64,000 nt of DNA from an uncultured Verrucomicrobiales bacterium (GCA_937951675.1 CALFBI010000011.1:25515-89514); one strand, 5' to 3'; counted from the stretch's first letter, positions 51,987 through 62,292 are shown. Notes: generated by a model not told the origin, from the letters alone. Numbers and translations: made by a program.

Positions 51987-53822
51987 ATGCACGCTGATGT
52001 AGCTCCACTTGTCGAATCTGGCCGTATTCCTTCCGAAGTTGGTGAACGACTTTCGCAACTTTCTCCCGGTTCTTTCTGCTTACATAAAACCTGGGGGGCA
52101 GGAAAAGTCGCTTCTTGGGATATTTTTGGAGGAAAGATTACAATTGATTTTGAGAAATCAAAAGCCCAGGTCATGGGATTAAAGCTGGCCCTTCAAAAAA
52201 CCGAGATTCTTGACCCGACTGACTTTCGTGCACAAAAAGTCGAAAAGTTTGAAGAACTCTGCACCGCGGCAAAAGAAGACCCGGTCTCAGTCGTGATTGA
52301 AGTATTGAAATGCTTTAATGGTTCAATGACCCTTGATCAATTTGATGAACAAATTTCAGGGAGCTTGGTGGAAACAAAAGCTTATAAAAAATGGTGGGAA
52401 AGCACCAAGAAAGCTCTTCGTGAAAGTAAAAAAGTAGTTGTTCCTTCAAAACGAACTGAGCCCATGTTCTTGCGTAAAGAAGATCAGTCTCCTCTCGAAG
52501 CGATGCTTGATGATTTCGAACAGACTCGCGACCTTAAGGCCAAAGCAGCCACTCTCGACGAGATGAAATCCGAGATTGAGGTTCTCAAAGAACAACCAGA
52601 TTTAGTTCAGACTTTAGTCGAAGCCGTTGATGAGGTTTGCAAAAAAGGCTTCAAACTCAAACTAGGACAAGTGCTCGATTTAGTGGGTGCTCGCGATGAG
52701 CTCCTTTCCGGTCTCGAAGATTTCCAACTTCCTGATAAAGCTTTACGTCTCGTTGATATCATTACTTCTGGTAATACCAGAGATCTCTCGGAGCAAATCA
52801 GTGGGCTTTCTTCGACTCGTCAGCGTCAGATTTACGAATCATTTCCACAGTCGTTTGGAGACGAATGGGTGCAGAAGCTTCTTAACGTCTTTGACCACGT
52901 AGGGTCTCGTGGGGTTGCTGAAATCGCCCGTTTATTCGATAAACAGGAAAAAACATTAGATCTCATTACGCATCTTGCAAAATCGATTTCACATCAATCC
53001 TTGGGGCCAGATGCTCTTGGTTGGATTTGCCGTGAGCGTAAAAAGGGGACCGAAAGTATTTTTGGTTCCGCTGTAGGTTCTGCCGTTTTAGCTGTTTTGG
53101 AGCATGACTTTATGGAAGACGGCCCTCGTAAGAGCACACGCCTTCAAGCTCTCATCATGGATGATCGTGAATTAGTTTGTGACTTCATCGCAGAAGACGA
53201 CGCCAACAGTAAGAAGCATTTCTCTCGCCGTCTGCTGGAAAGCCCGGTCTTCCCTGAGCTTGATAGAAAGTCACTCATGGCTAGGATTATCAAAGCTTAC
53301 CCTGAAACTTCAGACCTTGTTTCCGGTGAAGCAGTTAAACGAGATGAAACGATGGTTGTTTCATGGGACAGCCTCGAAGCTCGCAAGAAAGAATTAGAAG
53401 ATATCGTTAAAGTAAGGATTCCTCAGAATATTAAAGAAATCTCTTTGGCGGCCTCTTACGGAGATCTTCGTGAGAACTTTGAGTTCAAGGCTGCGAAGCA
53501 AACTCAGGCGGTCTTGAATCGTCGTAAAGAAGAGCTCGACCGTGATTTAACTCGGGCTCAGGGCACTGATTTCAAAGGCGCCAACACGAAGTCTGTTAGT
53601 ATTGGGACCAAGGTAACCATGTCTACTCCAGGAGGAGATATGTCTTACACCATTCTTGGAGCATGGGATTCAGAACCAGATGAGAAGATCCTTTCTTATC
53701 TTTCTGAAATCGGCCAACTCCTCTTAGGTAAAGAGGTTGGAGATGAACTCGAGCTCAAAGATCTTGAGACGGAACAGAAAATGACCTGTGCGATAAAAGA
53801 AATCGTAGCATTCAACCCTTAA
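51987..53822 (+). CDS. greA: GreA-family transcript cleavage factor with long N-terminal extension
   Basis: A 611-residue protein; E. coli GreA has 158. The C-terminal ~155 residues (about 457-611) are a GreA/GreB unit. It has the coiled-coil tip with the acidic pair Asp493 and Glu496 in 'ASYGDLRENFEF', which places Mg2+ in the RNA polymerase active site to rescue backtracked complexes, and the globular domain 'GTKVTMSTPGGDMSYTIL'. The first ~455 residues are extra. Residues ~27-75 ('SFCLHKTWGAGKVASWDIFG' onward) look like a small Tudor/KOW beta-barrel similar to the C-terminal RNA-polymerase-binding domain of PcrA/UvrD. The rest is mostly helical. Chlamydiae also have an enlarged GreA, consistent with a PVC-wide form. 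It is followed 24 bp later by eno. Confidence 0.9.
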   Translation: MHADVAPLVESGRIPSEVGERLSQLSPGSFCLHKTWGAGKVASWDIFGGKITIDFEKSKAQVMGLKLALQKTEILDPTDFRAQKVEKFEELCTAAKEDPVSVVIEVLKCFNGSMTLDQFDEQISGSLVETKAYKKWWESTKKALRESKKVVVPSKRTEPMFLRKEDQSPLEAMLDDFEQTRDLKAKAATLDEMKSEIEVLKEQPDLVQTLVEAVDEVCKKGFKLKLGQVLDLVGARDELLSGLEDFQLPDKALRLVDIITSGNTRDLSEQISGLSSTRQRQIYESFPQSFGDEWVQKLLNVFDHVGSRGVAEIARLFDKQEKTLDLITHLAKSISHQSLGPDALGWICRERKKGTESIFGSAVGSAVLAVLEHDFMEDGPRKSTRLQALIMDDRELVCDFIAEDDANSKKHFSRRLLESPVFPELDRKSLMARIIKAYPETSDLVSGEAVKRDETMVVSWDSLEARKKELEDIVKVRIPQNIKEISLAASYGDLRENFEFKAAKQTQAVLNRRKEELDRDLTRAQGTDFKGANTKSVSIGTKVTMSTPGGDMSYTILGAWDSEPDEKILSYLSEIGQLLLGKEVGDELELKDLETEQKMTCAIKEIVAFNP

Positions 53823-53828
53823 TTTTAA

Positions 53829-55130
<1,302 letters not shown>

Positions 55131-55160
55131 CTCTTTGACTGAACCGATAATAATTATTTT

Positions 55161-55197
55161 AAACCCTGAGGCTTTCATGAAGCTTCAGGGTTTTTTT
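55161..55197 (+). terminator. Rho-independent terminator after eno
   Basis: A 14-bp stem with one G-U pair (55161-55174 with 55180-55193), a 5-nt loop TCATG and a run of seven T (55191-55197). It begins 31 bp after the eno stop. The A-run on its left side could allow some termination of minus-strand transcripts leaving fdhD. Confidence 0.93.
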
Positions 55198-55280
55198 ATG
55201 ATGTTGGAGGATGAGGTAAGTTCGTGATGAAAGGGGGTTCATACGCTTAATAGGCAGAGTAAAGGCCTGCTTCGCTTTCG

Positions 55281-56069
55281 CTAGTGACTTAGTAAGCGAG
55301 AGGGATGTGTGTAGACATTCATCCGGTCCTTTTTCATGAACCCAATTAGGGTTTGAAAACTGGCTTCCGCAAATTCGATTGCTAAAGAGCTTGGGGCCGA
55401 AATGGCTGTAATTACGGGGATTTGAGCCACGAGTGCTTTTTGAGTCACTTCAAAAGACACGCGCCCAGACACTTGGAGGAATCCTTCTCTCAGAGGGATC
55501 GACTGCCGAATGGCATCTCCAATGACTTTATCAATCGCGTTATGCCGTCCGACATCTTCATGAAGAAGTCGTAACTGGCCTTCCGGAGAGAAAAATCCGG
55601 CGGCGTGTAACCCTCCTGTTTGAGTGAAGGTTTTCTGTGCGGCTCGAAGGGTGTCGGGAGCTTTTAAAATGACCTCTGGAGAAAGTTTAAGTTCTGTCTC
55701 AATGAGAGGAATCTGACGATGAACGGACTCGATACTGGCTTTCCCACAGATCCCACAGGAAGAAGCGCTATAAAGTTGGCGCTGATGTTGACTGGGGTCA
55801 TGCGAGAGAGAAGTGAAGACAAGGGCGTGATTCGGCTTCGATTCGAGGTCGATTCGGCTGAGCTCTGAAAGCTGGGAGATGATTCCCTCGGTGACTAGGA
55901 AGCCCGTGACGAGCTCGAGGTCTGCCCCTGGTGTGCGCATTACAATCGCGATTGGGCACCCATCAAGCGTGATTTGGAGTGGTTCTTCTCCTGCGACAAG
56001 ATCCTCTTTGGGAGAAAGGACTCCGCTTTGATAAACATGAACCTCTCTAGCCGTGCTGGGTTCTTTCAT
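55281..56069 (-). CDS. fdhD: Formate dehydrogenase accessory sulfurtransferase FdhD
   Basis: About 262 residues from ATG 56069; a GTG at 56105 would add 12 residues and overlap the previous gene by 34 bp. FdhD moves sulfur from the IscS desulfurase to the molybdenum cofactor of formate dehydrogenases. The sulfur-carrying CxxC loop is 'SSCGICGKAS' (Cys117 and Cys120 counted from 56105). Also present are 'RTPGADLELVTGFLVTEGII', 'TGGLHAAGFFSPEG', 'HEDVGRHNAIDKVIG' and 'SGRVSFEVTQKAL'. It is the last gene of a four-gene minus-strand operon. The likely client is the FdhF/YdeP-like enzyme at 40709. Confidence 0.93.
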   Translation of the reverse strand: MKEPSTAREVHVYQSGVLSPKEDLVAGEEPLQITLDGCPIAIVMRTPGADLELVTGFLVTEGIISQLSELSRIDLESKPNHALVFTSLSHDPSQHQRQLYSASSCGICGKASIESVHRQIPLIETELKLSPEVILKAPDTLRAAQKTFTQTGGLHAAGFFSPEGQLRLLHEDVGRHNAIDKVIGDAIRQSIPLREGFLQVSGRVSFEVTQKALVAQIPVITAISAPSSLAIEFAEASFQTLIGFMKKDRMNVYTHPSRLLSH

Positions 56070-56071
56070 AC

Positions 56072-56809
56072 CTAAGGCTTGGTGGTGATAGAAGGAAGCT
56101 TCCACTTGTTCTGAACCGCTTGATAAACGTCTTTGGGTAAAAGGACGTAAAGAGGTTTTTTGACTGGGTCAATGGTAGCGATGAGGGCTCTTAATTTTGA
56201 TTCCGCCATCGTGGTGCAACCAGCAGTTGGCTTTGATCCACCACCTCTCCAGATGTGGAAGAAGATAGCGCTACCTGCACCGGGCACCGCGTTGGGAGGG
56301 CTATTATGGCCAATAAACATTTTCAGGGAATGAGCCGCATCTCCTTGTCTCATTTGCTGCTTTTTTTCCCATTTCGTTTGGATATTACGATCGAGGGTCA
56401 AGTGTTGATTGTAGTATTTAGATTTAGAATCTTCCACCCAGAGGTCACGTGCGGTGATCTTTCGGTAGAACTGTTGGGGAGGGCAACTGACTCGCTCTGA
56501 ATAGCCCCAGACCCCACCCATTCGGAATACTCCCGCCGGGGCACGTTTATCTCCTTCTTTTTTAGTAAGTCCCTGTTGGGGATAAGGGTGGACTCCTCGC
56601 CCCCAGGCAAGTCCGTTACGGCCAAGGCGTCCTTTCCATGGCGCTGTTTGCTTGATCCATTGGCGCCCTTGTTTTTCGAATAAATGGAGGGTGACCTGAG
56701 AGCTGTTCCAGCTTGGGGCAATCCCTACGAGCACTTGTGAGGTTTCTTTGGGGAGTTCAAAACCAAAGAGCGGAATCAGGCTTAGGAAAAAAATAAGAAG
56801 TGTTTTCAT
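56072..56809 (-). CDS. L,D-transpeptidase-type exported protein
   Basis: A 245-residue protein with a Sec signal peptide (about 1-17, 'LLIFFLSLIPLFGFELP'). The catalytic region 'IFFHIWRGGGSKPTAGCTTM' gives the YkuD-type His185 and Cys198 pair. Upstream, 'RLGRNGLAWGRGVHP' and 'KRAPAGVFRMGGVWG' are typical of the subgroup of YkuD proteins that lacks a LysM or PG-binding domain. It should act on peptidoglycan peptide bridges. It overlaps the MidA-like gene by 4 bp and is 2 bp from the fdhD ATG, so it sits in an operon with metabolic genes. Confidence 0.85.
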   Translation of the reverse strand: MKTLLIFFLSLIPLFGFELPKETSQVLVGIAPSWNSSQVTLHLFEKQGRQWIKQTAPWKGRLGRNGLAWGRGVHPYPQQGLTKKEGDKRAPAGVFRMGGVWGYSERVSCPPQQFYRKITARDLWVEDSKSKYYNQHLTLDRNIQTKWEKKQQMRQGDAAHSLKMFIGHNSPPNAVPGAGSAIFFHIWRGGGSKPTAGCTTMAESKLRALIATIDPVKKPLYVLLPKDVYQAVQNKWKLPSITTKP

Positions 56810-57813
56810 CGTTTTTGAAGTAGAATTTTAAAGGCCTGGCCCGGCCCCTCAGGAGAAGACAAATAAGTATCTGCGAGAGTTTGACGAAGATGGGGGGTGA
56901 GGAATTCGGTTTGAGTTTGATAGGAAGAGACCTCCCAACCAAGCTGCTTCCCCCAGTTAATGAGGTCGGGAAAAAAGACGTCGGCAGTGAGATCTTGTCG
57001 TCCGATGTTTTCATAAATCTGGGGACCGTCGAGAAGTTGGTGGAGAAGGTAAGCGCGTAGGCTCCCGGTCGGCCGGCGATGATAATTTTCGTGAGCATCG
57101 CCCCCGTAATCGATTGTTAAGAGCTCTCCCTCGCTCCATTCTTCGTTCCATTCTTGCAGCCAATGGTAATAGCTTTCATGAACTTCGAACCGGTGCCGGA
57201 GAGGGAATGATTCTTCGAATAATCCGGAAGATGGTAGATGCGGGGGCGATTTCCAAAATTCCTCAAGCTGATGATGATCATTGAGTCTAAGGTGTAGTTC
57301 TTCGAAACCTTCTTCGTTTTTTTGAAAGACACGGACTGGGAATGCATCGACCAGTTCATTAGAAAAAATCAGCGCCCGGCCTCGGGTCGCTTGCAGGGCT
57401 TCCCGGAGATGAGCGTGCCAAGTGACCTTGTTTCCAAGAAGGTCTTCTTGCTGAGCTTGTAACTTAGGAGAAGCCTCCACAATATGGTAGCGGCACTTCC
57501 AGCGTTGCATGAGGGGGATTTTAGCTAGGATCGCTCGGGCGAGTTGTCCGCTACCGGCCCCAACTTCGATCAGGTGGAAGCTCCCGCCATTCTTCTGGTG
57601 CCATTCACTGGCCCAAGCGGCAATAGCGGTGCCGAGGGTAGGGGATAGGGTCGCTGAGGTAGAGAAGTCTCCGCTTTCCCCAACCGCCCGAACTTGAGTG
57701 GTGTAATAACCATGCTCAGGATGAAAAAGAGCTTCGTTCATGAATTGCTCAAAAGAAAGACCCGTAGGTGCTTTCGCAAGAGTTTGCCTAAACCAAGAAG
57801 GAAGTGCGGTCAT
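56806..57813 (-). CDS. SAM-dependent methyltransferase, MidA/NDUFAF7 family
   Basis: A 335-residue protein of the family (DUF185) that in mitochondria methylates an Arg of a complex I subunit. Marks: 'LSFEQFMNEALFHPEHGYYT', the SAM-binding 'FHLIEVGAGSGQLARAIL', 'ALIFSNELVDAFPVRVFQ' and 'GELLTIDYGGDAHENYHR'. In bacteria the target is unknown. It overlaps its neighbours by 4 bp on each side, so it is translationally coupled to the acyl-adenylating enzyme upstream and the L,D-transpeptidase downstream. Confidence 0.9.
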   Translation of the reverse strand: MTALPSWFRQTLAKAPTGLSFEQFMNEALFHPEHGYYTTQVRAVGESGDFSTSATLSPTLGTAIAAWASEWHQKNGGSFHLIEVGAGSGQLARAILAKIPLMQRWKCRYHIVEASPKLQAQQEDLLGNKVTWHAHLREALQATRGRALIFSNELVDAFPVRVFQKNEEGFEELHLRLNDHHQLEEFWKSPPHLPSSGLFEESFPLRHRFEVHESYYHWLQEWNEEWSEGELLTIDYGGDAHENYHRRPTGSLRAYLLHQLLDGPQIYENIGRQDLTADVFFPDLINWGKQLGWEVSSYQTQTEFLTPHLRQTLADTYLSSPEGPGQAFKILLQKR

Positions 57814-59960
57814 TTGGTGGAGTTCAAAGCGAGCTCTTGGCAGCTTTTAAGGTCGAGCTTCCCGGAGGCTAGAGTAGGAATATGTTCCACTGGTAAAATG
57901 GTTTTAGGGCACCAGAGAGAAGGAATCCCTTGATCCATTAATTTATAACGAAGATCGAGCACCGCTTCCCCTAAGTTTTCATTTTCCAGAGCAGATAAGA
58001 GAACGATGGCTTCGCCCTTTTTCTCATCAGGAATGCCTACGACTGCCACTTGTCGTTCCGATTCTTTATCGAGGTGCAGCACTTTATTAATCTGCGCTTC
58101 GAGCGCTTCGTGAGGCACCATTTCACCTCCGATTTTAGAGAAGCGAGAAAGGCGTCCTTCAATATACAAAAATCCTTCCTCATCGATTCGGCCAATATCA
58201 CCCGTGCGAAACCAGCCCTCTTGAATGACTTCGCCCGTCGCTTCTGGTTTATTTAAATAGCCATTAAAGATATTAGCTCCTTTGAGCCAGATCATCCCGG
58301 ATTGATGGCAACTGAGTGCGGAATCATCAGAGGGATTTGTAATGCGAACCGCAATCCCAGGTAGAGGTAAGCCTACCGAGCCAAAGCGGGTCTGTGGAAT
58401 CACGGGGAATTCATCAGACCCGGCGGGGTCAGGTAGATTCACGTTCGTAGCAGGGGAGGTTTCAGTCAGCCCGTATCCCTCTTGAGGAAGAAGCCCGAAT
58501 TTCTTTTCAAAAGAAAGAGCCAGATTCTGTGGAAGTTTTTCCGCCCCCGTGACGACATATTGCAGAGAGGCAAACTGTTCAGCTTTGATACGTCGCATGA
58601 ACCCCCGAAGAAAAGTAGGAGTCGTAAGCATCAGCTTTACCTTGTGCCGGTCGATTAACTCCGCGAGACGTTTCGTGTCGAGCGGGGAAGGGTAGGTGAC
58701 GAGGTCAAGTCCTTGGATAATGGGATACCAGAGGGTTGCCGTGCAGCCAAATGAATGGAAGAGAGGTAGGCTTCCTAAAATGCTACTGTGCTCTTCTAGA
58801 TCCATTCTCGACGAAAACTGGCAAACATTCGCGAGAAGGTTTCGGTGCGATAAAGGGACGCCTTTAGGGGTGCCAGAAGAACCCGAGGTAAAGAGGAGGA
58901 CGGCTTCATCATGATCACCTTTCGCATCGAGCTCGAGTTTGCGAATCATCGCTTTCGCGGGTTGAACTTTATTGAAGAGAAATTGAAGAGAGATCTTTTT
59001 CTTCAATTCAGGAAGGAGCTGGTCTAGCTTCCAAAGTTGTTCTTCAGGAGGCCAAGCGAAGTCCGATAATTTATGCTGGAATGGAGAAGCTGTTAAGAAA
59101 AGGTTGATGCCTGATTGTTCAATCGCAGATTGCACCCCTTCAACAGAGGCGGTGAAGTTCAAATTGACAGGGATTTTATTAGCAAAAAGCACCGCCAAGT
59201 TCGCAATCATTCCTGCTTTTCCCGGAGGGAGGATGATTCCGACTCGTTCTTTATTGCAGCTTTTTTTGAGCTCTTTTGAAAGCACAACGGCCACGGCTAA
59301 GATTTTCTCAAAGCTAATTTCACTGTCATCACTCCCGTCTTTGAGAAAGGACTTTTTCCCATGTTTTTTCAACCCCTTCAGAAGATGGCTAGCGAGATTT
59401 TCCGTCAGGAAAGTTCGTTTAGAAAACGCCTCCGCATTTCCCTTCATGATTTCTTCTTGATAACTCGCGAGAGACACTTGGTGGCCTTCGATTAATTCTC
59501 CGCAAACAATGATGCTGCTCTGTTGCTGAATGGTAGGCAGGGTGTCGATCGTGATCTCATCTTTTCGGTGGATTGAGACCGGGACGGTCGGCAGGGTGAA
59601 CTGCATCAACGCTTTGAGAGTTTTGGAAGGAACCGTGCATTCTGAGCTTCGGCGTGTTCGAGCCTGTCCTGGAACAAAGATGATCACTCCTTTCGGGCCC
59701 GCATTATGGAGAAGAGATCTTCCAACGCTTTGGAAGTCGGGGTCGTTAATGTTGAACATCACTCCTTCTTCACCCGTGTTTTCCAAATAAGCCTGGATTT
59801 CAGGAGCGAGTTTGGAGTTCTCCTCAACCAACCAGATCACTTTTTGGGTCGTGATTTGAGCACGTAGCGCTTGGAGCTCGTGGAGGTTAAGGCGTGCAGG
59901 GAGAAGTAAAAAAGTATCCTGCGGGAGATCTTGGCGATAGATGATTTCTGTCGAGCTCAT
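57810..59960 (-). CDS. AMP-forming acyl-CoA/acyl-ACP synthetase with N-terminal extra domain
   Basis: About 716 residues from ATG 59960 ('MSSTEIIYRQDLPQDTFLLL'); the frame is open 31 codons further upstream. The C-terminal ~500 residues are an ANL-family adenylating enzyme: P-loop 'LLFTSGSSGTPKGVPLSHRN' (about 387-406 in the longer frame), 'GYGLTETSPATN', 'GWFRTGDIGRIDEEGFLYI' and a C-terminal Lys in 'SGKLDLKS' (near 732). The N-terminal ~200 residues sit where Aas-type enzymes carry a PlsC acyltransferase domain, but the PlsC His-x4-Asp motif is missing. A lysophospholipid-repair or fatty-acid activation role is plausible. First gene of the operon ending in fdhD. Confidence 0.85.
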   Translation of the reverse strand: MSSTEIIYRQDLPQDTFLLLPARLNLHELQALRAQITTQKVIWLVEENSKLAPEIQAYLENTGEEGVMFNINDPDFQSVGRSLLHNAGPKGVIIFVPGQARTRRSSECTVPSKTLKALMQFTLPTVPVSIHRKDEITIDTLPTIQQQSSIIVCGELIEGHQVSLASYQEEIMKGNAEAFSKRTFLTENLASHLLKGLKKHGKKSFLKDGSDDSEISFEKILAVAVVLSKELKKSCNKERVGIILPPGKAGMIANLAVLFANKIPVNLNFTASVEGVQSAIEQSGINLFLTASPFQHKLSDFAWPPEEQLWKLDQLLPELKKKISLQFLFNKVQPAKAMIRKLELDAKGDHDEAVLLFTSGSSGTPKGVPLSHRNLLANVCQFSSRMDLEEHSSILGSLPLFHSFGCTATLWYPIIQGLDLVTYPSPLDTKRLAELIDRHKVKLMLTTPTFLRGFMRRIKAEQFASLQYVVTGAEKLPQNLALSFEKKFGLLPQEGYGLTETSPATNVNLPDPAGSDEFPVIPQTRFGSVGLPLPGIAVRITNPSDDSALSCHQSGMIWLKGANIFNGYLNKPEATGEVIQEGWFRTGDIGRIDEEGFLYIEGRLSRFSKIGGEMVPHEALEAQINKVLHLDKESERQVAVVGIPDEKKGEAIVLLSALENENLGEAVLDLRYKLMDQGIPSLWCPKTILPVEHIPTLASGKLDLKSCQELALNSTK

Positions 59961-60108
59961 TAGCGGGTGATGCGCGTATTCTATAGAGAAAGTGAAAGGG
60001 GTTGTCTGTATCAATAGAAATAGGAGGCTCAAGGTTCGATCTTTTTTTTGCAATATTATGATTTAGCTATTGCCTGCTCCCCCCATCCTTATCCTAGTTT
60101 GGTGGGAT

Positions 60109-60441
60109 ATGAGTAAAAAAACGGCTTCTCCAGAAGCTCGATCTCGGTATTGGAAGCTTAATCTTTGCTGGTTGATCGGATTATCAATGATTTGGTTTCT
60201 AGTGTCGTTTGGTTGTGGAATCTTATGGGTGGACGAGTTGGATCAATACACCCTACCTGGTTCGGGGATTAAACTCGGGTTTTGGTTTGCTCAGCAGGGA
60301 AGTATCTATGTTTTCGTTACTCTGATTGCGATTTATATGATCGTGATGAACCAACTCGATAAGCAGCTGTTGTCAGACCTACGCGCGCCCGAAGATTTTG
60401 AGAAATTGGATTCTACCGAGCAGAAAGGAGACCGGAAATGA
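60109..60441 (+). CDS. Sodium/solute symporter small subunit (DUF4212)
   Basis: About 110 residues from ATG 60109, preceded by GGTGGG; an upstream start at 60070 would add 13 unlikely residues. It has two membrane spans (about 20-40 and 65-85) and the DUF4212 pattern 'YWKLNLCWLIGLSMIWFLVS' and 'LGFWFAQQGSIYVFVTLIAI'. Proteins of this family are encoded directly before, and thought to work with, an SSS-family permease. The stop overlaps the permease ATG by 4 bp, which fits. Confidence 0.9.
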   Translation: MSKKTASPEARSRYWKLNLCWLIGLSMIWFLVSFGCGILWVDELDQYTLPGSGIKLGFWFAQQGSIYVFVTLIAIYMIVMNQLDKQLLSDLRAPEDFEKLDSTEQKGDRK

Positions 60442-62261
60442 GTGTTGATTTTTGGACTTATCTGATCGTTGGGCTTTCCTTCTCGCTTTATATAGGAATC
60501 GCGATTTGGAGTCGTGCGGGCTCGACCAAGGAATTCTACATCGCAGGAGGAGGCGTCCCCAGTGTGGCTAATGGCATGGCCACGGCAGCGGATTGGATGA
60601 GCGCGGCCTCGTTTATTTCGATGGCGGGTTTAATCTCCTTCATGGGGAGAGATGGGGCGGTCTACCTAATGGGATGGACAGGAGGTTATGTTCTTCTGGC
60701 CATGATGTTAGCTCCATATTTACGCCGTTTCGGTAAATTTACAGTTCCTGATTTTATTGGGGATCGTTACTATTCTAAGATCGCTCGAGTTGTGGCGGTA
60801 GTGTGTGCCATCTTTATTTCATTCACCTATGTTGCCGGGCAGATGCGTGGGGTGGGGGTTGTCTTCTCCCGATTTTTAGGGCTGGAAGTGGAGCTGGGAG
60901 TGATTGTTGGAATGGTGATTGTTTTCTTCTACGCGGTTCTCGGCGGGATGAAAGGGATCACCTACACTCAAGTCGCTCAGTATTGTGTCTTGATTTTTGC
61001 CTTCATGGTTCCTGCTATTTTCATTTCGATCATGCTGACCGGAAACCCTATTCCTCAGCTTGGTTTAGGAGGAGAATATGTCGAAAATGGGGTTAAGACT
61101 GGAGTCAGCCTGCTGGATAAGCTGGATGGGCTGAATCAGGAGTTAGGGTTCAAGCAATATACCAGCGGGCAAAAGTCGACCATTGACGTCTTCTTCATCA
61201 CACTCGCGCTCATGGTCGGGACTGCAGGGTTACCTCACGTGATTGTCCGGTTTTATACGGTCAAACGTGCTTCTGCCGCTCGCAGTTCAGCCTTATGGGC
61301 CTTGTTATTTATTGCGATTCTTTACACGACCGCTCCTGCAGTGGCTGTTTTTGCTCGGACCAATCTACTTAGAACGATCCCTGGCACCGCTTACCAAGCT
61401 TCTCCGGAATGGTTTCAAAACTGGGAAAAGGCCGGTCTCATTGCCTGGGTGGATAAGAATAAAGATGGTGCGATCCAATACAACGGGTCTGGGCCAGCCT
61501 TCCACAAAGTTGAAGGAGCATCCAATATGACACCGCAATTCTTTAGTGAAAAGAAGGGTGAATCAGGGGAAAGAATTCTTAAAAACGCTCCCACGGACTC
61601 GACCAATGAACTTTATATTGATCGAGATATCATGGTGCTCGCTAACCCTGAAATCGCGAACCTGCCGAACTGGGTGATTGGGCTCATTGCAGCAGGAGGG
61701 CTCGCCGCCGCTCTTTCAACCGCGGCAGGTCTCTTACTCGTCATCTCGACCTCTGTCGCTCATGACCTGGTGAAGAAGACCTTCCGGCCTGATATCTCCG
61801 AGAAGGCTGAACTCAGGACCGCTAGATTGGCCGCAATGGGAGCTGTCGTCATCGCAGGTTATTTTGGGATTAACCCTCCAGGGTTTGTCGCCGAAGTGGT
61901 AGCCTTTGCCTTTGGTCTTGCCGCTTCGACCTTTTTCCCAGCGATTCTATTGGGGATCTTCTCGAAACGAGTGAACCGAGAAGGTGCCGTGACTGGGATG
62001 ATTGTCGGCCTGCTCTTCACCCTGGGTTATATCATTTACTTCAAGTTCATCTCGCCAGATTTGAATCATGCCAAAAACTGGTTCTTTGGGATTTCTCCAG
62101 AGGGGATTGGGGGCATCGGGATGATATTGAACTTCATCGTCACGATTCTTGTCACCGCAGTGACACCTCGCCCGCCTGCTGAAATCGCCCATTTAGTCGA
62201 TCGAGTTCGCCTGCCACGCGCCGCATACGGGGAGGAAAATACAGCTCCGATTGATCACTAA
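60438..62261 (+). CDS. Sodium:solute symporter, VC_2705/ActP-like (organic acid uptake)
   Basis: A 607-residue permease of the solute:sodium symporter family with about 13 membrane spans. Typical segments: 'EFYIAGGGVPSVANGMATAA', 'DWMSAASFISMAGLISFMGR', 'FTVPDFIGDRYYSKIARVVA', 'YVAGQMRGVGVVFSRFLG' and 'LAAALSTAAGLLLVISTSVA'. The nearest relatives I recognise carry acetate, pyruvate or similar small acids. An extracytoplasmic loop (about 308-405) contains an EF-hand-like 'DKNKDGAIQY' (339-348). It follows its DUF4212 partner with a 4-bp overlap and ends in a strong terminator. Confidence 0.9.
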   Translation: MSVDFWTYLIVGLSFSLYIGIAIWSRAGSTKEFYIAGGGVPSVANGMATAADWMSAASFISMAGLISFMGRDGAVYLMGWTGGYVLLAMMLAPYLRRFGKFTVPDFIGDRYYSKIARVVAVVCAIFISFTYVAGQMRGVGVVFSRFLGLEVELGVIVGMVIVFFYAVLGGMKGITYTQVAQYCVLIFAFMVPAIFISIMLTGNPIPQLGLGGEYVENGVKTGVSLLDKLDGLNQELGFKQYTSGQKSTIDVFFITLALMVGTAGLPHVIVRFYTVKRASAARSSALWALLFIAILYTTAPAVAVFARTNLLRTIPGTAYQASPEWFQNWEKAGLIAWVDKNKDGAIQYNGSGPAFHKVEGASNMTPQFFSEKKGESGERILKNAPTDSTNELYIDRDIMVLANPEIANLPNWVIGLIAAGGLAAALSTAAGLLLVISTSVAHDLVKKTFRPDISEKAELRTARLAAMGAVVIAGYFGINPPGFVAEVVAFAFGLAASTFFPAILLGIFSKRVNREGAVTGMIVGLLFTLGYIIYFKFISPDLNHAKNWFFGISPEGIGGIGMILNFIVTILVTAVTPRPPAEIAHLVDRVRLPRAAYGEENTAPIDH

Positions 62262-62292
62262 CAACCGAACCTAATAAAACACTTTTTTGACA

